A stretch of 5,290 nucleotides of DNA from Bifidobacterium breve (GTDB lineage Bacteria > Actinomycetota > Actinomycetes > S36-B12). Both the position numbers and the translations under genes were made by a program. How positions within the stretch are numbered: position 1 is the first letter of the stretch; each line of letters starts with the position of its first letter. Shown piece after piece: positions 1 to 5,290 of this stretch. The stretch spans positions 1-5,290 of the forward strand of contig CALPZT020000149.1 of the NCBI GenBank assembly GCA_943328365.2, in the 5' to 3' direction. A model generated the notes under the pieces. That model was not told the DNA's origin, ran no database searches, and was given only the letters and a program-made list of their open reading frames with translations.

Positions 1-796
1 CCTCCGCCTCGTTCGAGAACTCATCGACCGCATTGAAGCGGCCACCGGGCAGCGCGGCTCGATCGGGATCGGCATCCCCGGTTCGCTGGAGCCGACAACC
101 CGGCTCGGCAAGGGCGGCAGTTCCACGTGGATCAACGGCCGGCCGGTCGAGGCTGACCTGCACGAGGTCATCGGCCGGGATATCCGGGTCGAGAACGACG
201 CCGACTGCCTCGCGGCGTCGGAGGCGATCGACGGAGCAGGCGTCGGCCACCGCGTGGTGTTCGCTGTCATCCTCGGCACCGGCGCCGGCGCGGGAGTCGC
301 GATCGATGGGCGCGCGCACCACGGGCCGAACAACAGTGCCGGGGAGTGGGGGCACAATCCCCTGCCGATTCCCGGTATCACCGAGATCCCCGGCGACCCC
401 TGCTACTGCGGCAATCATGGCTGCCTCGAGACATGGGTCTCGGGCTATGCATTTGCACGCGATTATGGACGCCACTGCGGCCTCGACCTGCGGCCCAGCG
501 AGATCATCGATCGGATGCGGGACGGCGATCGACTCGCCCGGCTCGCCTACAGGCGCTACGTCGACAGGGTCGCCCGCGGCCTGTCACTCGTCGTGAACAT
601 CCTCGATCCCGACATCATCGTCATGGGAGGCGGGATGAGCAACGTCGACGAGCTCTACACCGATCTCGGCCCAGCCATCGCCGGTTACACCTTCTCAACC
701 GTGTTTCACACCCCGATCGTGAAGTCAGTGCACGGCGATTCGAGCGGGGTTCGCGGGGCGGCCTGGCTTTGGCGAGAGGATCCCACGCCCCGCTAG
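1..796 (+). CDS. mak: Mak-type fructokinase (ROK family), 5' end missing
   Basis: Frame 2 is open from the left edge to a TAG at 794-796, giving 264 residues of a cytoplasmic ROK sugar kinase that phosphorylates fructose (possibly other hexoses) with ATP. Numbering from base 2: sugar-binding GIGIPGS at 22-28; ENDADC at 64-69, where D66 is the expected catalytic base; glycine-rich LGTGAGAG at 91-98; GEWGH at 114-118; and the ROK zinc motif CYCGNHGCLE at 134-143, with H118, C134, C136 and C141 as likely ligands. GGGMSNV (209-215) and a C-terminal GDSSGVRGAAWLW close the fold. These blocks match my memory of E. coli Mak (about 302 residues) closely enough to prefer fructokinase over glucokinase, NagK or a ROK repressor. 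About 40 N-terminal residues, including the DxGGTK phosphate loop, lie outside the window, so start and promoter are unknown. The phosphatase gene follows after 9 nt, suggesting cotranscription. Substrate is inferred from similarity. Confidence 0.92.
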   Translation, partial: LRLVRELIDRIEAATGQRGSIGIGIPGSLEPTTRLGKGGSSTWINGRPVEADLHEVIGRDIRVENDADCLAASEAIDGAGVGHRVVFAVILGTGAGAGVAIDGRAHHGPNNSAGEWGHNPLPIPGITEIPGDPCYCGNHGCLETWVSGYAFARDYGRHCGLDLRPSEIIDRMRDGDRLARLAYRRYVDRVARGLSLVVNILDPDIIVMGGGMSNVDELYTDLGPAIAGYTFSTVFHTPIVKSVHGDSSGVRGAAWLWREDPTPR

Positions 797-805
797 GTTG
801 AGCGC

Positions 806-1624
806 ATGTCGAGTTCTCAGCTGCCCGAGATCACCCAGGCCGGGATCGATGAGCGGTTCGCCTTCGCGACAGAGCTCATCGCCGAGGCCGGCGCCCTCGC
901 GGCGTCCTACTTCGCCGATATCGAATCGCTCGACGTAACGAGCAAGGGCCCGCAGGACGTCGTGAGCCAGGCCGATGTCACTACCGAGCTCCTCATTCGC
1001 GAGCGTCTCGCTGAGCGGTTTCCGGACGATGCCTTCTTCGGCGAGGAGACCGGCCCGCATGGCGTCGAGGGCGCGGTCGGCATCTGGGTCGTCGATCCGA
1101 TCGACGGCACCCAGCCGTTCACCCTCGGTCTTTCGAGCTGGTGCGTGTCGATCGCCTTCATCCAAGGGTCGGTGATGGAGATCGGGCTGGTGTTCAGCCC
1201 ACCGGCAGACGAGCTCTTCTCGGCACAGCGGGGTCGAGGCGCCACCCTCAATGGCCGCCCTATTTCGGTCAGCCCCGCTGCCTCGCTGCGCGACGGCATG
1301 GTGGGCATCGGATACTCCACCCGCACCGATCCTGAGATCCTGCTCGACACGATGGGACGCCTGCTCCACCAGGGCGGCATGTTCCAGCGGAACGGCTCAG
1401 GTGCCCTCACCCTGTGCTACGTCGCGTGCGGTCGGCTCATCGGCTACGTCGAGATGCACATCAACTCATGGGACTGCCTTGCGGCACTCCTCCTCATCAC
1501 CGAGGCCGGCGGGCAGGTGAACGACTTCCTCGAGGGCAGCGCGCTGCACGACGGCAACCGCATCATTGCCGGCCCGCCAGCCCTCTACGAGAGCCTCGCA
1601 GCGCTCCTTCCAGAAAGACCGTGA
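806..1624 (+). CDS. inositol monophosphatase family protein
   Basis: This 272-residue soluble protein belongs to the Mg2+-dependent IMPase/HisN/SuhB superfamily, which hydrolyses small phosphomonoesters. The metal-site motifs are present: K47 and D51-VVSQAD56; GEET at 79-82; DPIDGT at 97-102; a GSGA segment at 197-200; and SWDCLA at 221-226 followed by TEAGG at 232-236. E80, D97, D100 and D223 are the expected metal ligands. Length is normal for the family. The usual DGTxNF is DGTQPF here, a Pro in place of Asn, which I associate with a separate IMPase subgroup rather than with damage. Substrate cannot be read from sequence: inositol phosphate, histidinol phosphate and a sugar phosphate are all possible, and no his genes are nearby. 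The ATG at 806 is preceded by AGG (795-797, overlapping the fructokinase stop) with an 8-nt spacer. It lies between mak (9 nt) and kynU (4 nt), so it is probably cotranscribed with both. Confidence 0.92.
   Translation: MSSSQLPEITQAGIDERFAFATELIAEAGALAASYFADIESLDVTSKGPQDVVSQADVTTELLIRERLAERFPDDAFFGEETGPHGVEGAVGIWVVDPIDGTQPFTLGLSSWCVSIAFIQGSVMEIGLVFSPPADELFSAQRGRGATLNGRPISVSPAASLRDGMVGIGYSTRTDPEILLDTMGRLLHQGGMFQRNGSGALTLCYVACGRLIGYVEMHINSWDCLAALLLITEAGGQVNDFLEGSALHDGNRIIAGPPALYESLAALLPERP
1612..1617 (+). promoter_or_regulatory. ribosome binding site supporting the kynU start
   Basis: AGAAAG lies 11 nt before the ATG at 1629, inside the last codons of the phosphatase gene. It is a weak Shine-Dalgarno match. 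It supports the ATG at 1629 over the upstream in-frame ATG at 1566, which would place 63 nt of phosphatase-overlapping sequence in front of the conserved protein. Confidence 0.4.
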
Positions 1625-1628
1625 CGCC

Positions 1629-2852
1629 ATGACCTTTCTCGAGCGAGCCCACGACCTCGACGCCGCGGATCCCCTCAAGGGCTATCTCGACCGCTTCGTC
1701 GACCCCGGCGACGGCAATGTCCTCGCCTACCTCGACGGCAATTCCCTCGGCCGTCCGTTGAAGATCACCGCAGGTCGGCTCGAGGAGTTCGTCGACGGGC
1801 AATGGGCGCAGCGGCTCATTCGGGGGTGGACCGACGAATGGATGGAGTGGCCGCACTCGATCGGCGATGCCATCGGGGCGGCAGCACTCGGAGCAGCGCC
1901 CGGGCAGGTCGTCGTCGCCGACTCCACCACCGTCATGCTCTACAAGCTCGCCCGCGCAGCCGTCGCTGCGCGACCGGGGCGTACCGAAATCGTCATCGAC
2001 ACCCACAACTTTCCCACCGATCGCTATGTCGTCGAGAGCATCGCCGAGGAGCGCTCCCTGAGCATCCGCTGGATCGACACCGATCCGGAGGGCGGCATCA
2101 CCGCTGACGACGTCGCCGCAGCCGTCGGGCCGAGCACCGCCCTCGCGCTGTTCAGCCACGTCGCCTACCGCTCGGGCCACCTCGCCGACATGGCTGCGAT
2201 CACCCGGGTCGTGCACGATGCCGGCGCGCTCATCCTGTGGGATCTCAGCCATTCGGTGGGCTCCGTGCCCGTCCACCTCGATGAATGCGACGTCGACTTC
2301 GCGGTTGGCTGCACGTACAAGTACCTGAACGGCGGGCCCGGAGCTCCGGCATTCGGCTACGTCCGGATGAATCTGCAGGAGCAGGTTTCGCAGCCGATCT
2401 GGGGCTGGCTCGGGCGCGTCGATGCATTCGAGATGGAGCACGGCTACGAGCCTGCGGCAGGTATCCGCCGCATCATCAGCGGCACCCCGCCGATCATCGC
2501 GATGATCCCGGTGCGCGCGGGCGTCGAGCTCGTCGCCGAGGCGGGCATCGAGGCGATTCGAGCGAAGTCGGTCGCGCTCACCGAGTTTGCCATCGAGGTC
2601 GTCGACTCGTGGCCGACAGAGCTGCGGGTCACCATCGGCTCCCCCCGCGACAGCGCCTCGAGGGGCGGGCACGTGACGATTCGCCGAGCCGACTTCCGCG
2701 AGCTCACTCCGCGCCTCTGGGAACACGGGGTCATCCCGGATTTCCGCGCACCCGACGGCATTCGCCTCGGCCTGTCACCGCTGAGCACCAGTTTCGTCGA
2801 GCTCCACCGCGGCCTCGAGACCATCTCCGAACTCTGCTCACGTGACCGCTGA
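1629..2852 (+). CDS. kynU: kynureninase
   Basis: This 407-residue PLP enzyme (fold type I) cleaves kynurenine to anthranilate and alanine, or 3-hydroxykynurenine to 3-hydroxyanthranilate, in cytoplasmic tryptophan catabolism. Visible hallmarks are YLDGNSLGRP at 34-43; phosphate-contacting DSTTV at 98-102; NFPTDRY at 127-133; WDLSHSVGSVPV at 204-215, with D205 facing the pyridine nitrogen; and TYKYLNGGPGAPAF at 229-242, with K231 as the Schiff-base lysine. DGIRLGLSPL at 376-385 carries R379, the likely substrate-carboxylate arginine. Length is typical and all key residues are present, so it should be active. I chose the ATG at 1629 because it sits 4 nt after the phosphatase stop and gives a normal N terminus. 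The 3' end overlaps the photolyase start by 11 nt, implying translational coupling. No tryptophan dioxygenase or formamidase is in the window, so whether it works in a full kynurenine pathway cannot be told here. Confidence 0.95.
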   Translation: MTFLERAHDLDAADPLKGYLDRFVDPGDGNVLAYLDGNSLGRPLKITAGRLEEFVDGQWAQRLIRGWTDEWMEWPHSIGDAIGAAALGAAPGQVVVADSTTVMLYKLARAAVAARPGRTEIVIDTHNFPTDRYVVESIAEERSLSIRWIDTDPEGGITADDVAAAVGPSTALALFSHVAYRSGHLADMAAITRVVHDAGALILWDLSHSVGSVPVHLDECDVDFAVGCTYKYLNGGPGAPAFGYVRMNLQEQVSQPIWGWLGRVDAFEMEHGYEPAAGIRRIISGTPPIIAMIPVRAGVELVAEAGIEAIRAKSVALTEFAIEVVDSWPTELRVTIGSPRDSASRGGHVTIRRADFRELTPRLWEHGVIPDFRAPDGIRLGLSPLSTSFVELHRGLETISELCSRDR

Positions 2853-4374
2853 CTTGGGCGCAGCCGCCTCCGCGAAGCAGGTCGTCTTCGTGCCGTTCGA
2901 TCAGCTGAACAGGCGAAGGGGTGCCCTCCGCGAGGCCGACCCTCGCACGCACGCGGTGCTCATGATCGAGAGCGACGAGCTCCTCGGATCACGCGCTTGG
3001 CATGCGCAGCGCGTGTTCTTCATCATGTCTGCCGCCGCGCACTTCCGCGCGGAACTCGAGGCGGAAGGGTTCACCGTGCACCTCCTCCGCAGCCCGACCA
3101 TCACGGACGGTCTCGCGCAGTTCCGTGCCGAGCATCCGGGCCAGCCGATCATCGCCGCGCAGGGCTCATCCCATGCCCAGCAGCGACTCCTCGATTCCGC
3201 CGGCCTAGAGATCGTGCCGAATGATTTCTTCCTTACCAGCCGGGACGAGTTCGCCACGTGGGCAAGCGGCCGCGCCACCCTCGTCATGGAAACCTTCTAT
3301 CGCTGGCAGCGCACGAGGCTCGGCATCCTGTTGGACGATGACGGCGCACCGGTTGGCGGACAGTGGAATTTCGACGCCGACAACCGGCTGCCGCCGCCGA
3401 AGGGGCATCACCCGTGGCCGGCGACCCTCGAGCATCCAGCCGACGCAATCGACGAACAGGTCTGGGCGCTGCTCAAGGAACGCGATCTGCCACTCGTGGG
3501 CTCGGAACCCGATGGCACCTGGGCGACGACACGGGCCGGGGCACTCAGGCAGCTCGAGCACTTCCTCGAGACCGGCTTCGCCGACTTCGGGCCGTACGAG
3601 GATGCCATGCCGAGCGACAGCTGGTCGGTCAACCACTCGCTGCTCTCGCCCTACCTGAACATCGGCCTGCTGCATCCGTCCGAGGTCATCGAAGCCGCGA
3701 TCACCCGATTCGAGCGCGGTGATATTCCCATCTCGTCATGTGAGGGATTCATTCGTCAGCTCATCGGATGGCGCGAGTACATCAACGGCGTCTACTGGCA
3801 CTTCGGGGATGAATACCGAACGCGCAACGGCCTCGCCGCCGATCGGCCACTCCTCCCCCTCTTTGAAGATTCAAGCCGGACGAAGATGAATTGCGTCGCT
3901 ACCACGGTGCGCGATCTCGAGGCGCGCGCCTGGGCCCATCACATCCCGCGGCTCATGGTGCTCGCCAATCTCGCACTCATCACCGGAGTCGAGCCCGCCG
4001 CATTCCTCGACTGGATGCGACGCATGTTCATCGATGCCGCCGACTGGGTCATGGTCCCGAATGTCATCGGCATGGGCGTGCACGCCGATGGCGGCCAGAT
4101 GATGACGAAGCCCTACGCCGCGGGCGGCGCCTACATCTCGCGCATGGGCAACTACTGCAGTGGATGCGCCTTCAACCCGAAGCTGCGCACCGGGCCAACA
4201 GCCTGCCCGTTCACGACGCTGTACTGGGACTTTCTCGATCGGAACCGCTCTGCGTTCGAGCGCAATCACCGGATGGCCCAGCAGGTGCGGGGCCTAGACC
4301 GGCTGAGCGACCTGCCCGAGCTCCGGGTACGGGCTCAGGAGGTGCTCGCCGGCCTCTCGGATGGCGTCATCTGA
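2842..4374 (+). CDS. iron-sulfur prokaryotic (6-4) photolyase/cryptochrome (FeS-BCP, PhrB/CryB family)
   Basis: This 510-residue protein belongs to the 'deoxyribodipyrimidine photolyase-related' family, whose characterised members (Agrobacterium PhrB, Rhodobacter CryB) bind FAD, a ribityllumazine antenna and a 4Fe-4S cluster; PhrB repairs UV (6-4) photoproducts with blue light. An N-terminal antenna domain (about 12-140, with FDQLN at 19-23) is followed by the helical FAD domain: GGQWNFDADNR (172-182), NHSLLSPYLNIGLL (264-277), EGFIRQLIGWREY (301-313), HHIPRLM (366-372) and DWVMVPNVIGM (401-411). C351, C439, C442 and C455 have exactly the spacing of PhrB's cluster ligands (350, 438, 441, 454 as I recall), and H366-H367 match its active-site His pair. 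All key residues are present. The start is GTG at 2842, with no good Shine-Dalgarno sequence, so coupled translation from kynU is likely. Whether it repairs DNA or mainly signals cannot be decided from sequence. Confidence 0.94.
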   Translation: MTADLGAAASAKQVVFVPFDQLNRRRGALREADPRTHAVLMIESDELLGSRAWHAQRVFFIMSAAAHFRAELEAEGFTVHLLRSPTITDGLAQFRAEHPGQPIIAAQGSSHAQQRLLDSAGLEIVPNDFFLTSRDEFATWASGRATLVMETFYRWQRTRLGILLDDDGAPVGGQWNFDADNRLPPPKGHHPWPATLEHPADAIDEQVWALLKERDLPLVGSEPDGTWATTRAGALRQLEHFLETGFADFGPYEDAMPSDSWSVNHSLLSPYLNIGLLHPSEVIEAAITRFERGDIPISSCEGFIRQLIGWREYINGVYWHFGDEYRTRNGLAADRPLLPLFEDSSRTKMNCVATTVRDLEARAWAHHIPRLMVLANLALITGVEPAAFLDWMRRMFIDAADWVMVPNVIGMGVHADGGQMMTKPYAAGGAYISRMGNYCSGCAFNPKLRTGPTACPFTTLYWDFLDRNRSAFERNHRMAQQVRGLDRLSDLPELRVRAQEVLAGLSDGVI

Positions 4375-4405
4375 GGTTGAAGCACCTGGGAAGACGCCAT
4401 CCGAG
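4356..4405. terminator. 13-bp inverted repeat, probable bidirectional terminator
   Basis: CTCGGATGGCGTC (4356-4368) and GACGCCATCCGAG (4393-4405) are perfect reverse complements separated by 24 nt. Inside the loop AGGT (4374-4377) can also pair with ACCT (4384-4387), leaving a 6-nt apex. The element fills the gap between the convergent photolyase and heliorhodopsin genes. Its left arm covers the last photolyase codons, and its right arm begins 8 bp past the heliorhodopsin stop. There is no T-tract on either strand, as is common for actinobacterial hairpin terminators, so termination in both directions is inferred from structure and position. A role in mRNA 3'-end stability is the alternative. 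Confidence 0.65.
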
Positions 4406-4412
4406 CCGCGCG

Positions 4413-5207
4413 CTACGGCGCGAGGGTTCCGGCGAAGATCTGCCAGGCGAGGAGCGACTTGGCCACGAGGCTGAGAATGATGTAGGCGCGCTCGCCGTGC
4501 AGGTAGTTCGCGTACTTGCCGACCTGCTTGTACTGCGCCCACTGCACGAGCGCGAAGCAGTTGAACAGGATGAACAGCGAGATGATGATGCCGTAGACGA
4601 ACGCCGGCGGGCTGAGCTCGGAGGGAGCACCCGGCGACACCACATAGATGAGGATCGCGAGCCATGGCACGATGCCGGCGATGCAGCCGAAGATGAACGG
4701 CATCCAGCCGCCTGAGCCCGGGGTCTCGTACTTCTCCTGCAGCCAGCCGAAGAGGATCATCGACGCGTTCACGCCGAAGATGGCGAGCAGCGCAGCAGCG
4801 TCCGAGATCCCGCAGATCTGCGCGATGAGGACGATCATCACCGACGAGCTGATCGAGTACTCGACCCAGCGGAAGTAGTTGCGCTTCGCGACGAGCCCGG
4901 CCGAATAGCGCTTGTAGAACAACGGGCTTGCGACGAGGAAGTGGAAGAGCGCAGACAGGCCGAAGAAGAGCGCGACACCCCAGCCGACGCGAGAGTCGAA
5001 CAGGGTGGTCGGGTCGCCGAGCGGGCTTCCGGGCGGGCCGGTCATGTAGGTAGCGGTCACTGGCAGCGCGAAATCGTTCGTGAGCGCGAGGACCGCGATC
5101 ATCTGAACGAGGTGCGCGAAGCCGGCAATGATGTTCAGCCGGCGCAGTTTGCGCATCGTTATCTCGGTTGGTGCCTCGGCTGGTGCGGGTGTCACGTCAG
5201 TGGTCAT
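4413..5207 (-). CDS. heliorhodopsin
   Basis: This 264-residue, seven-helix retinal protein is a heliorhodopsin, a family with inverted topology (N terminus in the cytoplasm) and a slow photocycle thought to be sensory or regulatory rather than pumping. Approximate helices: 26-44, 73-95, 112-132, 136-156, 169-191, 202-225 and 237-260; the basic RKLRR segment (19-23) before helix 1 fits a cytoplasmic N terminus. The helix-3 motif RWVEYSISSSVMI (113-125) carries counterion E116. Helix 7 has LSLVAKSLLAWQIF (245-258), where K250 binds retinal. H32, H89, E158 and S246 fall at the positions of H23, H80, E149 and S237 of type protein 48C12 with a constant +9 offset, and overall similarity to 48C12 looks high. 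The ATG at 5207 has GAGG only 1 nt away; an ATG at 5156 (residue 18) has GAGA with a 5-nt spacer and is a possible alternative start. It is convergent with the photolyase and lies 18 nt downstream of another minus-strand gene. No retinal-synthesis gene is in the window. Confidence 0.97.
   Translation of the reverse strand: MTTDVTPAPAEAPTEITMRKLRRLNIIAGFAHLVQMIAVLALTNDFALPVTATYMTGPPGSPLGDPTTLFDSRVGWGVALFFGLSALFHFLVASPLFYKRYSAGLVAKRNYFRWVEYSISSSVMIVLIAQICGISDAAALLAIFGVNASMILFGWLQEKYETPGSGGWMPFIFGCIAGIVPWLAILIYVVSPGAPSELSPPAFVYGIIISLFILFNCFALVQWAQYKQVGKYANYLHGERAYIILSLVAKSLLAWQIFAGTLAP
5162..5165 (-). promoter_or_regulatory. candidate ribosome binding site for a shorter heliorhodopsin start
   Basis: On the minus strand GAGA is followed by a 5-nt spacer and an in-frame ATG (5156-5154, codon 18). 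This is better placed than the GAGG that sits 1 nt from the ATG at 5207. A start here would remove the Pro/Ala/Thr-rich first 17 residues but keep all seven helices. By my recollection of 48C12 it would be about 9 residues shorter at the N terminus, so the longer form remains the first choice. Confidence 0.25.
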
Positions 5208-5225
5208 GCCTCAGTCTGGCATGAA

Positions 5226-5290
5226 TCAGCCTCGGTCACGGGGCTCCCAGCGGAAGAGTCGCGAGGCAATGATGGCCACCGCTTGGTGCG
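5226..5290 (-). CDS. C-terminal end of an unidentified protein, perhaps an ABC transporter permease
   Basis: The minus strand is open from the right edge to a TGA at 5226-5228, giving only 20 residues, with a hydrophobic AVAIIASRLFRW stretch followed by EPRDRG. Codons are mostly G/C-ending, as in the neighbouring genes. A short hydrophobic run followed by a basic, Trp-containing cytoplasmic tail resembles the C termini of ABC-type permeases of the nitrate/sulfonate/thiamine-precursor kind, but 20 residues cannot prove this. It ends 18 nt before the heliorhodopsin ATG on the same strand, a spacing that suggests one transcript. A chance open frame cannot be excluded. Confidence 0.45.
   Translation of the reverse strand, partial: HQAVAIIASRLFRWEPRDRG

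Noticed and set aside
33..596. Plus-strand frame of 187 codons overlapping the fructokinase
   Set aside because: The product is Ser/Arg/Ala-rich with no motif, whereas frame 2 carries a complete set of ROK motifs over the same bases.
725..1369. Minus-strand open frame (214 codons) opposite the phosphatase gene
   Set aside because: It is a shadow of the IMPase gene, with no family motifs and no independent support.
1566..1628. Extended kynU start at the ATG at 1566
   Set aside because: It would overlap the phosphatase by 59 nt and add 21 residues that look like out-of-frame phosphatase sequence; the ATG at 1629 gives a normal kynureninase N terminus.
1563..2726. Long minus-strand open frame (387 codons) opposite kynU
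   Set aside because: It lies antisense to a gene with unmistakable kynureninase motifs. Its translation is a low-complexity Arg/Asp/Gly/Val-rich product with no recognisable domain, typical of antisense frames in GC-rich DNA.
4407..4422. Small CGCGC/GCGCG inverted repeat at the end of the heliorhodopsin gene
   Set aside because: A 5-bp stem in GC-rich coding sequence is expected by chance and is much weaker than the adjacent 13-bp stem.
3891..4715. Plus-strand frame of 274 codons running from the photolyase into the heliorhodopsin region
   Set aside because: The translation is Arg/His-rich and non-homologous, and it crosses the terminator hairpin and the convergent gene; it is an out-of-frame artefact.
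4413..5207. Type-1 proton-pumping rhodopsin
   Set aside because: The DTE/DTD-type helix-3 motif of pumps is absent, and the RWVEYSISSS and LSLVAKSLLAWQIF motifs are those of heliorhodopsins.
5208..5290. Promoter for heliorhodopsin
   Set aside because: I looked for -35/-10-like hexamers on the minus strand and found only poor matches (for example GATTCA and CAGACT) without a convincing partner at proper spacing, so none is annotated.

Overview
The window is a compact, GC-rich (roughly two-thirds G+C) coding segment, almost certainly from an actinobacterium (Actinomycetota). A Microbacteriaceae-like host is my guess from codon use and from how closely the heliorhodopsin resembles the actinobacterial type protein 48C12. 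Nearly every base is coding. I see no RNA gene, mobile element, CRISPR array or long intergenic region.

Layout. Four plus-strand genes form a tightly packed operon-like block: the C-terminal ~264 residues of a Mak-type ROK fructokinase (cut by the left edge, ends at 796); an inositol-monophosphatase-family phosphatase (806-1624, 9 nt gap); kynureninase KynU (1629-2852, 4 nt gap); and an iron-sulfur prokaryotic (6-4) photolyase/cryptochrome of the PhrB/CryB (FeS-BCP) family (2842-4374, GTG start overlapping kynU by 11 nt). A heliorhodopsin gene (5207-4413, minus strand) faces the photolyase tail to tail, only 38 nt away. A perfect 13-bp inverted repeat between them probably acts as a shared bidirectional terminator. 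At the right edge, 18 nt upstream of the heliorhodopsin start, is the end of another minus-strand gene, possibly an ABC-type permease, so the heliorhodopsin may be the distal gene of its own operon.

How the genes may work together. The notable content is the pairing of two unrelated light-absorbing proteins: a flavin/Fe-S photolyase and a retinal-binding heliorhodopsin. A heliorhodopsin-photolyase association has been reported in the literature (heliorhodopsin enhancing photolyase activity), so the link is not new as a concept. The details here are of interest: the photolyase is of the FeS-BCP class, it is translationally linked to kynureninase, and the two light genes share one terminator. 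Kynureninase acts on kynurenine, a UV-absorbing product of tryptophan oxidation; a connection to light stress is my inference only. The fructokinase and the phosphatase look like sugar/phosphate metabolism genes and have no evident light role.
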